Assembly (NCBI RefSeq): GCF_026626335.1
Contig: NZ_JAPNTZ010000002.1
Location: 248,001 to 312,000, forward strand
Direction: 5' to 3'
Length of the DNA: 64,000 nt
Origin: Paractinoplanes pyxinae
Lineage (GTDB): Bacteria; Actinomycetota; Actinomycetes; Mycobacteriales; Micromonosporaceae
Positions 17,901 to 26,317 of the stretch are shown here, piece by piece. A program made the position numbers and the translations under genes. Numbering within the stretch: the first letter of the stretch is position 1; every line of letters starts with the position of its first letter. The notes under the pieces were generated by a model. That model was given only the letters and a program-made list of their open reading frames with translations. It did not search any database and was not told the DNA's origin.

Positions 17901-18863
17901 CTACTCGAGGTTGGCGGTCAAGTAGTGGAGGGAGTTGGCCAGGTCGGGGCCGGGGGTGTGGGGGCGGCGCAGTTCGGTGGTGTAGACGGCGAGGTCGGCC
18001 AGGATCCACCAGAGGCGGTAGAAGGCGATCGTCCGGCGGGAGACGGTTCGGCCGGTTCGGTGCTCGTAGTGGGCCAGCAGGCCGTCGTCGGGGTGAGGTG
18101 GGGCGCCGATCATGGCGGGGGTCAGCATCCAGAGGTCGCGTTCGGGTGGGGCCAGGCGGGTGGTGTCCCAGTCGATCAGCCGGAGGCCGGTGGGGGTCTT
18201 GAGGACGTTGCCGGGGTGGGGCTCGCCGTGGGTGACGACCCAGTCGGTGGCTGGGGCCACGTCGGCGGCCATGTTGTCGAAGTCCTGCAGCCAGGCGGTG
18301 ATGCGGGCGGCGTGCCGGCTGAGGACCTGGCGGGCCGGTTCGGCGTACGGGCCGCTCGTCCAGGGGCCCTCGAGGTCGTTCAGGGCCGCCTCCAGGTCGG
18401 CTCGGCCCGGTAGCCGCAGGTCGGTGGGTTGCGCGATCGGCGGTGGCTCGGTCTGGTGCAGGGCGATCAGCAGGTCGAGGACGGCTGAGCGGTCGGCTGC
18501 GGGGTGGGGGCCGAAGTCGCCGGCGGTTCCGGGGACCAGGGGATAGACCGACAGCGCGTGCTGGTGGCTGAGGGGGCGGGCCGCGTCGCCGTCGCGGTCG
18601 GGGATGGGGGCCAGCACGAAGTCGAGGCCGGCTCGGCGCAGGGCCGCGGCCGTGCCCAGGGCCCGCCTCAGCGTGGGCAGATCGGCTCGTACGTCGATCG
18701 TGACGAACCATCGCTCGGCGCCCGCGGTCGCCGACCAGTGGTAGCCGCCGGCGCCGACCGGCAGGAACTCCAGCTCACTGACGGCCAGCCGCCAGCCGTC
18801 GGCCAGGCCCCGTACGACATCGTCATCGGTCAAGCCCTCGGGTCGCTCGCGCACGACCCGCAT
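17901..18863 (-). CDS. APH-like phosphotransferase
   Basis: 320 aa with the aminoglycoside phosphotransferase/choline kinase fold. The catalytic motif WVVTHGEPHPGNVL and the metal-binding LRLIDWDTTRLAPPERDLWML are present near residues 208-243. The N-terminus has a glycine-rich stretch (PVGAGGYHWSA) and a strand with WFVTIDVRADL that corresponds to the ATP-binding lobe. Such proteins phosphorylate small hydroxyl substrates; an antibiotic target is possible but not implied. It converges with the Nudix gene with 3 bp between the stops. Confidence 0.88.
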   Translation of the reverse strand: MRVVRERPEGLTDDDVVRGLADGWRLAVSELEFLPVGAGGYHWSATAGAERWFVTIDVRADLPTLRRALGTAAALRRAGLDFVLAPIPDRDGDAARPLSHQHALSVYPLVPGTAGDFGPHPAADRSAVLDLLIALHQTEPPPIAQPTDLRLPGRADLEAALNDLEGPWTSGPYAEPARQVLSRHAARITAWLQDFDNMAADVAPATDWVVTHGEPHPGNVLKTPTGLRLIDWDTTRLAPPERDLWMLTPAMIGAPPHPDDGLLAHYEHRTGRTVSRRTIAFYRLWWILADLAVYTTELRRPHTPGPDLANSLHYLTANLE

Positions 18864-18884
18864 TGTGCCGCAGCGGCCGACCGG

Positions 18885-21116
18885 TCAGGGGAACAGCAGG
18901 TCGCTGATGGCGGCGCCGGTCAGCGGCTCGGCGAAGTAGTAGCCCTGGCCCAGTTCGCAGTTGCCGCCGGCCAGCGAGGTCAGCTGGCCCGCGTGCTCGA
19001 TGCCCTCGGCGATGGTGGACAGTTCGAGCGCCCGGCCCAGCTGGATGATGCCGTGGGTGAGCGCCGCCGCGGTGGGCTCGTCGACCACGTCGTCTACGAA
19101 GGATTTGTCGATCTTGATGATGTCGACCGGGAAGCGGCGCAGGTACGCCAGCGACGAGTAGCCCGTGCCGAAGTCGTCGATGGCCAGGCGTACGCCCAGG
19201 GCCTTCAACGCGCCCAGGCGCTCCAGCGTGGCCGGGCGGTGGTCGACCAGGAGCGACTCGGTCAGTTCGAGCACCAGGCGGTCGGGCCGCATGTCGGCCG
19301 CCTGCAGAGCCGACTCCACCACCTGGATCAGCGCCGCCTGCTCGAGCTGGACGGCCGAGACGTTGACGCTCACCGTCAGCGGCGGGCCGTCGCGCCGGGC
19401 GTTCCACTCGGCCACCCGGGTCGTCGCCTCGCGCAGCACCCACTCGCCGATCGGCACGATCATGCCGGTCTCCTCGGCCAGCGGGATGAAGTCCATCGGC
19501 GGCACGATGCCGCGCTCGGGGTGCATCCAGCGGATCAGCGCCTCGACCCCGGTGATCTCGCCCGTCCGCAGGTGAACGATCGGCTGGTAGCGCAGCTCGA
19601 ACTCGTGCCGCACCACGGCCCGGCGCAGGTCGGCCTCGAGCGCGATGTGGGCCTGGAAGGCCTCCTGCATGGCCGGCTCGAACACCTCGAACCGGTCCTT
19701 GCCGTGCTTCTTGGCCTGGTACATCGCCAGGTCGGCGTGGACCATGAGCTCGGCCACGGCGTGCTGGTCGGGCCCGCTGAACGCGACGCCGATGCTGGAG
19801 CTGATGAAGGTCTCGGAGCCGAGCAGGTCGAACGGCTCGCGCAGCGCGTCCAGGATGCGCCGGGCCACCGGCACTGCTTCGTCGGCGTCGAGCACGCCCG
19901 GCAGCAGCACCGCGAACTCGTCACCGCCCAGGCGCGCGGCCGTGTCGCCGTCGCGCAGGCAGCTCTGGATGCGGCCGGCCACGCCGGTCAGCAACGCGTC
20001 GCCGGCCGCGTGCCCGAGCGAGTCGTTGACCACCTTGAAGCGGTCGAGGTCGACGAACAGGACGGCCGCGCCCAGCCCGCTGTGGCCGAGCGCTTCCTCC
20101 ATGCGGGCCTGGAACAGCGCACGCGTGGCCAGGCCGGTCAGCGAGTCGAGGAACGCCTGGTTCATCGCCTCCTGGGTGCGGGCGTCGGTCAGGGCCAGGC
20201 TGAGGTGCTCGGCGAACGCCTGCAGGATCTCGCGGGCCGGCTTCTCCCAGACCCGGCGGGCGCCGAACGTGCCGGCGGTGAGGCTGCCCACGGCCTGGCC
20301 GTTGACGCGTACGGGCGTGGCCATCACCGATTCGAGCTGGATGGCGGTCATCGGGGGCAGCGCGATCGGGCACGCGGCGTAGTCCTCGACCGCGACCAGT
20401 TCGTCGCCGAGGATGGCCAGGCCGGAGACGCCGCCCGAGGCGATGGGGATGCGGCGGCGTTTCGCGGCGGCGCCAGGCGGTACGCCGAGCGAGGCGACGG
20501 TGCTGCCGAGCGTACGGTCGTCCGGCTCGAGCAGGTTGATCGCGACCATGTCGACGCCGAGCAGGTCGCGCACCGCGCCCAGCACCATGTCGTAGATCTG
20601 CGGCACGGGCACGCGGCGGCCGATGGCCCGCTGCACGGCCGCCATCTCTTCGAACACGCGCCGGCCCTGGTCGAGGTAGCCGAGCAGGCGGCCGTTCTCC
20701 TCGGCGTAGCGGCGCTCCGACTCGATCATGTGCAGCGACTGCAGGCTCAGCTCGAGCACGCGGGCTAGGCCGCGCAGCAGGCACACCTCTTCGGCGGTGA
20801 AGGGTCCGCGCGTACGACCCAGAACCAGCACGCCCGAGGCGGAGTCGCCGATCGTGGCGTGCGTGACCGCGTAGCGGGTTCCGTTGAGTTCGAGGGCGGC
20901 CCGGCGACCGGCGGCGATCTCGGCCAGCGGATGCGCGGGCACCCGGTCGGCGGGCAGTCCGACGGCCGCCACCACGCCGCCGTCGATCATCAGGACGGCG
21001 ATGTCGGCGTCGAGGGCTCGGGCCGCGCATTCCACGGCAGCGTGGTGCGCGGCCGGACCGGCGGGACGGTCGGCGACCGCGGACAGGAACTCACCAAGCT
21101 GGTCTGTCGCTAGCAC
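18885..21116 (-). CDS. GAF-GAF-GGDEF-EAL cyclic-di-GMP protein
   Basis: 743 aa from GTG 21116, no membrane segments. Two GAF-like sensory regions (about residues 15-130 and 165-310) precede a GGDEF domain with TAARLGGDEF near residue 415 and an RDGD inhibitory site five residues before it, then an EAL domain with GVEALIRWMHP, AIDDFGTGYSSL and EGIEHAGQ. Catalytic motifs of both domains look intact. Unlike the first GGDEF-EAL protein it is cytosolic and should respond to a soluble ligand. It reads away from the DeoR-controlled sugar operon. Confidence 0.94.
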   Translation of the reverse strand: MLATDQLGEFLSAVADRPAGPAAHHAAVECAARALDADIAVLMIDGGVVAAVGLPADRVPAHPLAEIAAGRRAALELNGTRYAVTHATIGDSASGVLVLGRTRGPFTAEEVCLLRGLARVLELSLQSLHMIESERRYAEENGRLLGYLDQGRRVFEEMAAVQRAIGRRVPVPQIYDMVLGAVRDLLGVDMVAINLLEPDDRTLGSTVASLGVPPGAAAKRRRIPIASGGVSGLAILGDELVAVEDYAACPIALPPMTAIQLESVMATPVRVNGQAVGSLTAGTFGARRVWEKPAREILQAFAEHLSLALTDARTQEAMNQAFLDSLTGLATRALFQARMEEALGHSGLGAAVLFVDLDRFKVVNDSLGHAAGDALLTGVAGRIQSCLRDGDTAARLGGDEFAVLLPGVLDADEAVPVARRILDALREPFDLLGSETFISSSIGVAFSGPDQHAVAELMVHADLAMYQAKKHGKDRFEVFEPAMQEAFQAHIALEADLRRAVVRHEFELRYQPIVHLRTGEITGVEALIRWMHPERGIVPPMDFIPLAEETGMIVPIGEWVLREATTRVAEWNARRDGPPLTVSVNVSAVQLEQAALIQVVESALQAADMRPDRLVLELTESLLVDHRPATLERLGALKALGVRLAIDDFGTGYSSLAYLRRFPVDIIKIDKSFVDDVVDEPTAAALTHGIIQLGRALELSTIAEGIEHAGQLTSLAGGNCELGQGYYFAEPLTGAAISDLLFP

Positions 21117-21379
21117 GGATTGACAGTCGTCCGCGGGCGGCCCGAGTTGAGGGAAACGGCGCCGCCCGAGCTCACACGACCGGTCACGATGTGGTCATGA
21201 TTTCGCCGGAAACGGTCAAGCGATTCGCGCGCTTGGACATAGTTTGGAGCGATCTTGGTCGACCTCCGTGGCCGGGCAAACGGGCAAGTAAACAACGAAG
21301 TCTGTGACCTTGTGATGGAGGCCACAGGTTTCTCCGGTGTTACAAATAGGTCGGTCGACGAGCGGGGAGGTGGCGGCAA

Positions 21380-22141
21380 TTGAATGCGGATGAGCGACAG
21401 CATCAGATCGTCGCCCTGGCCCGCCGGCACGGTGAGGTCGAAGTCGCGAAACTCGCGGCCGAACTCGACGTGTCCGCCGAAACGATTCGCCGCGATCTGC
21501 GCCTGCTGGAAAAGCATGGCCTGATCCGGCGGACGCACGGCGGGGCGTACCCCGTGGAAACCGCGAAATTCGAGACCGACCTGGCCATGCGGACCGTTCG
21601 CGGGGTGCCCGAGAAGCGGCGGATCGCGGCCGCCGCGGCCGGGCTCATCGGGGACGCGGAAACGATCTTCATCGACGAGGGCTTCACCCCGCAGCTGATC
21701 GCCGAGGAGCTGCCCACCGACCGGCCGCTCACCGTTCTGACCGCGTCCCTCAACACCGCGGCCTGGCTGGCCGCCTCCACGCCGGCCACGGTTCTGCTGC
21801 TCGGCGGCCGGGTGCGGGGGCGCACCCTGGCCACCGTGGATCACTGGGCGGCGGCCATGGTCTCCAGCTTCGTGATCGACCTGGCCTTCATCGGGGCCAA
21901 CGGGATCTCCCGTGAGGTCGGGCTCACCACGCCGGATCCGGCCGTCGCGGACGTGAAGGCGCGGGCGGTGGCGGCCGCCCGTCGCCGGGTCTTCGTCGGC
22001 ATTCACACGAAATTCGGCGTACGCACATTCTGCCGATTCGCCGAGATATCTGATTTCGAGTCACTGGTCACGGACACCGCATTACCGGTTTCCGAGGCGA
22101 ACCGCTATGCCCGGCTGGGACCGCAGGTCATCCGGGTCTGA
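21380..22141 (+). CDS. DeoR-family transcriptional regulator
   Basis: 253 aa from TTG 21380 with a strong GGGGAGG ribosome site 9 nt upstream. The N-terminal DeoR helix-turn-helix is clear (RQHQIVALARRHGEVEVAKLAAELDVSAETIRRDLRLL). The C-terminal DeoRC domain has FIDEGFTPQLIAEEL and LAFIGANGISREVGLTT, the sugar-phosphate sensor region. It starts the cluster of a sugar-binding lipoprotein, two permeases and a dehydrogenase, 48 bp upstream of them, and is most likely their repressor, responding to a phosphorylated sugar or polyol. Confidence 0.93.
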   Translation: MNADERQHQIVALARRHGEVEVAKLAAELDVSAETIRRDLRLLEKHGLIRRTHGGAYPVETAKFETDLAMRTVRGVPEKRRIAAAAAGLIGDAETIFIDEGFTPQLIAEELPTDRPLTVLTASLNTAAWLAASTPATVLLLGGRVRGRTLATVDHWAAAMVSSFVIDLAFIGANGISREVGLTTPDPAVADVKARAVAAARRRVFVGIHTKFGVRTFCRFAEISDFESLVTDTALPVSEANRYARLGPQVIRV

Positions 22142-22189
22142 TTCACACCACTGTTCACTCGCCGTTTTCCATTAAACGGAGGTTCCACC

Positions 22190-23539
22190 ATGTCCAAAAA
22201 ACTGGCTGCGATAGCGGTCGGACTGCTGGCCTTCACGGCCGGCTGTTCGGGCGCCGGCTCGACGACCACCGGCAGCGGCGATTCGGCCGACAACACCATC
22301 ACGGCCCTGATGGTCGGCAACCCGCAGATGGAGGACATCCAGAAGCTGACCGCCGACAACTTCACCAAGCAGACCGGGATCACCGTGAAGTTCACGATCC
22401 TCCCGGAGAACGAACTGCGGGACAAGGTCACCCAGGACGTCGCGAACCAGGGCGGACAGTACGACGTGGCCACGGTCGGCGCCTACGAGGTGCCGATCTG
22501 GGCCAAGAACGGCTGGCTGCACGAGGTGTCGACGCAGGCTCAGGCCGACTCCGCGTACGACGTGAACGACCTGATCAAGCCGATGGTGTCGTCGCTCAGC
22601 GGCGAGGACGGCAAGATGTACGCGGCCCCGTTCTACGGCGAGTCGTCGTTCCTCATGTACAACAAGGAACTCTTCGACGCCAAGGGCCTCAAGATGCCCG
22701 AGAAGCCCACCTGGGCCCAGGTCGCCGACTTTGCGGCCAAGCTCGACGACAAGAGCAAGGGCGTCTCCGGCATCTGCCTGCGCGGCCTGCCCGGCTGGGG
22801 TGAGCTGTTCGCCCCGCTGACCACGGTCGTCAACACCTACGGCGGCACCTGGTTCGACAAGGACTGGAACGCGCAGGTCAGCTCGCCCGAGTTCAAGGAA
22901 GCCACCAACTTCTACGTCAACCTGCTCAAGCAGCACGGTCAGCCCGGCGCCCCGCAGTCCGGCTTCACCGAGTGCCTGAACACGTTCGGCCAGGGCAAGG
23001 CGGCCATGTGGTACGACGCGACGTCGGCCGCCGGCACGCTGGAGGACCCGAACGCCAGCAAGGTCGCGGGCAAGGTCGGTTACGCGTACGCCCCGGTCAA
23101 CAAGACCGAGTACTCGGGCTGGCTGTGGACGTGGGCCTGGGCCATGCCCAAGACCACCAAGAAGGCCGACGCCGCCTGGAAGTTCATCTCGTGGGCGACC
23201 AGCAAGGACTACGAGAAGCTGGTCGGCGAGAAGCTGGGCTGGTCGCGGCTGCCGTCCGGCAAGCGCACCTCGACGTACTCGATCCCGGAGTACAAGGAGT
23301 CGGCCAAGGCGTTCGCCGACGTGACGCTGGGCTCGATCGAGCACGCCGACCCGACCAACCCGGGCGTGCAGCCCCGGCCCGCGCTGGGCGTGCAGTTCGT
23401 CGGCATCCCCGAGTTCGCCGACCTCGGCACCAAGGTGTCGCAGGAGGTGAGCGCGGCCATCGCCGGCAGCAACACCGTCGACAAGGCCCTGGCCGACGGT
23501 CAGAAGCAGGCCGAAGACGTGGCGAAGAAGTACAAGTGA
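22190..23539 (+). CDS. ABC sugar/polyol-binding lipoprotein
   Basis: 449 aa. The N-terminal signal MSKKLAAIAVGLLAFTAGC ends in a lipobox, so the mature protein is lipid-anchored on the cell surface. The rest is a family 1 extracellular solute-binding protein, with tryptophan-rich ligand region TEYSGWLWTWAWAMPKTTKKAD. A ribosome site ACGGAGG is 8 nt upstream. The next gene overlaps its stop by 4 bp. With the downstream dehydrogenase, a polyol such as sorbitol or mannitol is a reasonable guess. Confidence 0.93.
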   Translation: MSKKLAAIAVGLLAFTAGCSGAGSTTTGSGDSADNTITALMVGNPQMEDIQKLTADNFTKQTGITVKFTILPENELRDKVTQDVANQGGQYDVATVGAYEVPIWAKNGWLHEVSTQAQADSAYDVNDLIKPMVSSLSGEDGKMYAAPFYGESSFLMYNKELFDAKGLKMPEKPTWAQVADFAAKLDDKSKGVSGICLRGLPGWGELFAPLTTVVNTYGGTWFDKDWNAQVSSPEFKEATNFYVNLLKQHGQPGAPQSGFTECLNTFGQGKAAMWYDATSAAGTLEDPNASKVAGKVGYAYAPVNKTEYSGWLWTWAWAMPKTTKKADAAWKFISWATSKDYEKLVGEKLGWSRLPSGKRTSTYSIPEYKESAKAFADVTLGSIEHADPTNPGVQPRPALGVQFVGIPEFADLGTKVSQEVSAAIAGSNTVDKALADGQKQAEDVAKKYK

Positions 23540-24465
23540 CAACCATGGTCGCCCGGCCGGACGAGCGGACTCAGCCGCCCGTCCGGCCCACCAAGGGCGG
23601 GGCCAAGGACCGCTGGGTACGCCGGGCGCCGCTCCTGCCCGCGCTGATCTTCGCCATCGTCGTCACGCAGGTGCCGTTCCTCTACACGATCTATCTGTCG
23701 ACCACGAGCTGGAACGCGCTGCGTCCCGGGGACAAGCCGTTCGTCGGGTTCGACAACTACGTCACGGTTCTCTCCGACTCGCGGCTGCGGTCGGCGCTGG
23801 TCAACACCGTCGTGCTCACGGCCGGCGCGGTGATCTTCTCGCTCATCCTGGGCCTGGTGTTCGCGCTGCTGCTGGACCGCAAGTTCCTCGGCCGCGGCAT
23901 CGTGCGGACCCTGCTCATCACGCCGTTTCTGGTGATGCCGATCGCCGCCGCGCTGCTCTGGAAGCACGCCCTCTTCAACCCGACCTACGGCCTGATCAAC
24001 GGCATCTTCGGCGGCTCGACCGACTGGGTCTCGTCGTACCCGAAGGCCGCCGTGATCACCACGCTGGTCTGGCAGTGGACGCCCTTCATGATGCTCATCC
24101 TGCTGGCCGGCCTGCAGTCGCAGTCGCACGAGGTGCTGGAGGCGGCCAAGGTCGACGGGGCCAACGCGTGGCAGATCTTCCGCCGGATGACCATCCCGCA
24201 CCTGCGGCAGTACCTGGAGCTGGGCGCGCTGCTGGGCTCGATCTATCTGGTCAACACGTTCGACGCGATCTTCAGCATCACGCAGGGCGGGCCGGGCACG
24301 GCGACCACCAACCTGCCGTACGAAATTTATCTGACGATGTTCCGCAAGTTCGAGTACGGCGAGGCCTCGGCGGCCGGCGTGATCGTGGTGATCCTGACGA
24401 TCATCGTGGCCACGTTCGCCCTGCGGGTCATCTCGAGCCTGTTCAAGATGGAGGAGAACCGATGA
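23536..24465 (+). CDS. ABC sugar permease, MalF type
   Basis: 309 aa from GTG 23536, overlapping the lipoprotein stop; ATG 23545 (306 aa) is equally possible. Six membrane segments, with the ATPase-coupling EAA loop HEVLEAAKVDGANAWQIFRRMTIP near residue 200. A basic N-terminal tail precedes the first segment. It pairs with the following MalG-type permease. A 4-bp ATGA overlap links the two. Confidence 0.93.
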   Translation: MTTMVARPDERTQPPVRPTKGGAKDRWVRRAPLLPALIFAIVVTQVPFLYTIYLSTTSWNALRPGDKPFVGFDNYVTVLSDSRLRSALVNTVVLTAGAVIFSLILGLVFALLLDRKFLGRGIVRTLLITPFLVMPIAAALLWKHALFNPTYGLINGIFGGSTDWVSSYPKAAVITTLVWQWTPFMMLILLAGLQSQSHEVLEAAKVDGANAWQIFRRMTIPHLRQYLELGALLGSIYLVNTFDAIFSITQGGPGTATTNLPYEIYLTMFRKFEYGEASAAGVIVVILTIIVATFALRVISSLFKMEENR

Positions 24466-25277
24466 GGGTGCGCCTCCAGAACTCGATCTGGGGCATCGCG
24501 GCCTGGGTCGCCGGGATCGTCTTCGTATTTCCGGTGATCTGGATGGTGCTGACCAGCTTCAAGCAGGAGGCCGACGCGGCGACCAACCCGCCGAGCTGGT
24601 TCTTCGCACCCACGCTGGCCCAGTACACCCAGGTCTTCGACCGCAACATCACGCCGTTCCTGCTCAACTCGCTGATGGCCAGCGTCTTCTCGACGATCCT
24701 GGTCGTGCTGCTGGCCACCCCGGCCGCCTATGCCCTGTCGCTGCGCCCGGTGGCCAAGTGGAGCGACTCGCTGTTCTTCTTCATCAGCACCAAGATGATG
24801 CCGGTCGTGGCCGCCTTCCTGCCGGTCTATCTGCTGGTCAAGCACCTGGGCATGCTCGACAACATCTGGACCATGGTCATCCTCTACACGAGCATGAACC
24901 TGCCGCTGGCGGTCTGGATGATGCGCTCGTTCCTGCTCGAGGTGCCGCGCGAGGTGCTCGAGGCGGGCGAGGTCGACGGCGCGGGCCTGCTCACCAGCAT
25001 CCGCAAAATCATCCTGCCGATCGTCAGCCCCGGACTGGCCGCGACCGCGCTGATCTGTTTTATCTTCGCCTGGAACGAGTTCTTCCTGGCCGTGAACCTG
25101 ACCGCCACGAACTCGGGCACGTCGCCGATCTTCCTGGTCGGTTTCATCTCGTCCGAGGGCGCCTTCCTGGCCCGGCTGTGCGCGGCCGCGACGATCGTCT
25201 CGCTGCCGGTGCTCATCGCCGGCTGGGTCGCGCAGAACAAGCTGGTCCGGGGCCTCTCGATGGGAGCCGTCAAGTGA
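24462..25277 (+). CDS. ABC sugar permease, MalG type
   Basis: 271 aa from ATG 24462, overlapping the previous stop (ATGA); a GAGGAG site lies a few bases upstream. Six membrane segments and an EAA loop REVLEAGEVDGAGLLTSIRKIILP near residue 170. No ATPase gene follows; in actinomycetes a shared ATPase of the MsiK type commonly serves several such importers, so the missing gene does not mean the system is broken. The dehydrogenase start overlaps its stop by 4 bp. Confidence 0.93.
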   Translation: MRVRLQNSIWGIAAWVAGIVFVFPVIWMVLTSFKQEADAATNPPSWFFAPTLAQYTQVFDRNITPFLLNSLMASVFSTILVVLLATPAAYALSLRPVAKWSDSLFFFISTKMMPVVAAFLPVYLLVKHLGMLDNIWTMVILYTSMNLPLAVWMMRSFLLEVPREVLEAGEVDGAGLLTSIRKIILPIVSPGLAATALICFIFAWNEFFLAVNLTATNSGTSPIFLVGFISSEGAFLARLCAAATIVSLPVLIAGWVAQNKLVRGLSMGAVK

Positions 25278-26263
25278 GAGCAGCCGTCGTCGTCACGCCG
25301 GGAACGATCGCGATCGAGGAGGTGCCGGACCCGACCCCCGGCCCCACCGACGTGGTGGTCAAACCGGCCGCGACCGGCATCTGCGGCACCGATCTGCACA
25401 TCATGGACGGCGAGTTCGCCCCGTCGTTCCCGATCGTGCCCGGTCACGAGTTCGCCGGCGAGATCGTCGCCGTCGGCTCGGAGGTTTCCGGGTACGCGGT
25501 GGGCGATCACGTCGCGGTCGACCCGTCTCTGTACTGCGGTTACTGCTACTACTGCAAGCGAGCCCGGGGCAACCAGTGCGAGAACTGGGCGGCGATCGGG
25601 GTGACGGTCAGCGGTGGCGCCGCCGAATTCGTGGCGGCGCCCATGGCCAACCTGTTCAAGCTGCCCAGCCACCTCGCGGCCAAGGACGCGGCCCTGATCG
25701 AACCGCTCTCGTGCGCGGTCCGCGGGTTCGACGTGCTGCCGCGGGCGATGGCCACCTCGTACCTCATCTACGGCTCCGGCACGATGGGGCTGATGATGCT
25801 CGAGCTGGCCAAGCGGGCCGGGGCCGAGTCGGTGTCCGTGGTGGACCTCAATCCCGCCCGGCTCGAGACGGCGAAGCGGCTGGGCTGTACGGCCGCGACC
25901 ACCTCGGCCGCCGAGCTGGACGCGCCGCGCGGATTCGACGTGGTGATCGACTGCACCGGTGCCGAGGCGGCCATCCGGGATGGTTTGTCCCGGGTTGGGC
26001 GGGGTGGGACGTATCTCCAGTTCGGAGTGTCGAGCTACGACGCCCGGGTCGCGATCGAACCGTACGAGATCTATCGGCGCGAGATCACGATCACCGGCTC
26101 GATGGCCGTGCTGCACAGCTTCGACCGGGCCGGGCAGCTGCTCGCGGCCGGCGTGCTCGACCCGTCGATCTTCGTCAGCCACCGGTTCCCGCTGAGCGAC
26201 TACGCGCAGGCGCTCGACCAGTTCCGGGCCGGGGTCGGAAGGAAGATCCTCATCGAGCCGTGA
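25274..26263 (+). CDS. Zinc-dependent medium-chain dehydrogenase (sorbitol dehydrogenase-like)
   Basis: 329 aa from GTG 25274. Catalytic zinc ligands are in GICGTDLHI and GHEFAG near residues 37 and 58; the structural zinc site is a CGYCYYCKRARGNQC cluster near residue 80. The nucleotide fold has YGSGTMGLMMLELAKRAG, followed by VVDLNPAR, the acidic residue suggesting NAD preference. Being the last gene of the ABC operon, it probably oxidises the imported polyol to a ketose. L-threonine or xylitol dehydrogenase activity are alternatives. Confidence 0.9.
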   Translation: MRAAVVVTPGTIAIEEVPDPTPGPTDVVVKPAATGICGTDLHIMDGEFAPSFPIVPGHEFAGEIVAVGSEVSGYAVGDHVAVDPSLYCGYCYYCKRARGNQCENWAAIGVTVSGGAAEFVAAPMANLFKLPSHLAAKDAALIEPLSCAVRGFDVLPRAMATSYLIYGSGTMGLMMLELAKRAGAESVSVVDLNPARLETAKRLGCTAATTSAAELDAPRGFDVVIDCTGAEAAIRDGLSRVGRGGTYLQFGVSSYDARVAIEPYEIYRREITITGSMAVLHSFDRAGQLLAAGVLDPSIFVSHRFPLSDYAQALDQFRAGVGRKILIEP

Positions 26264-26317
26264 GTGAAACCTTACGGCCGGTTGTCAGGTGGTCACTCTT
26301 CAGGATCAAATAGGGGT

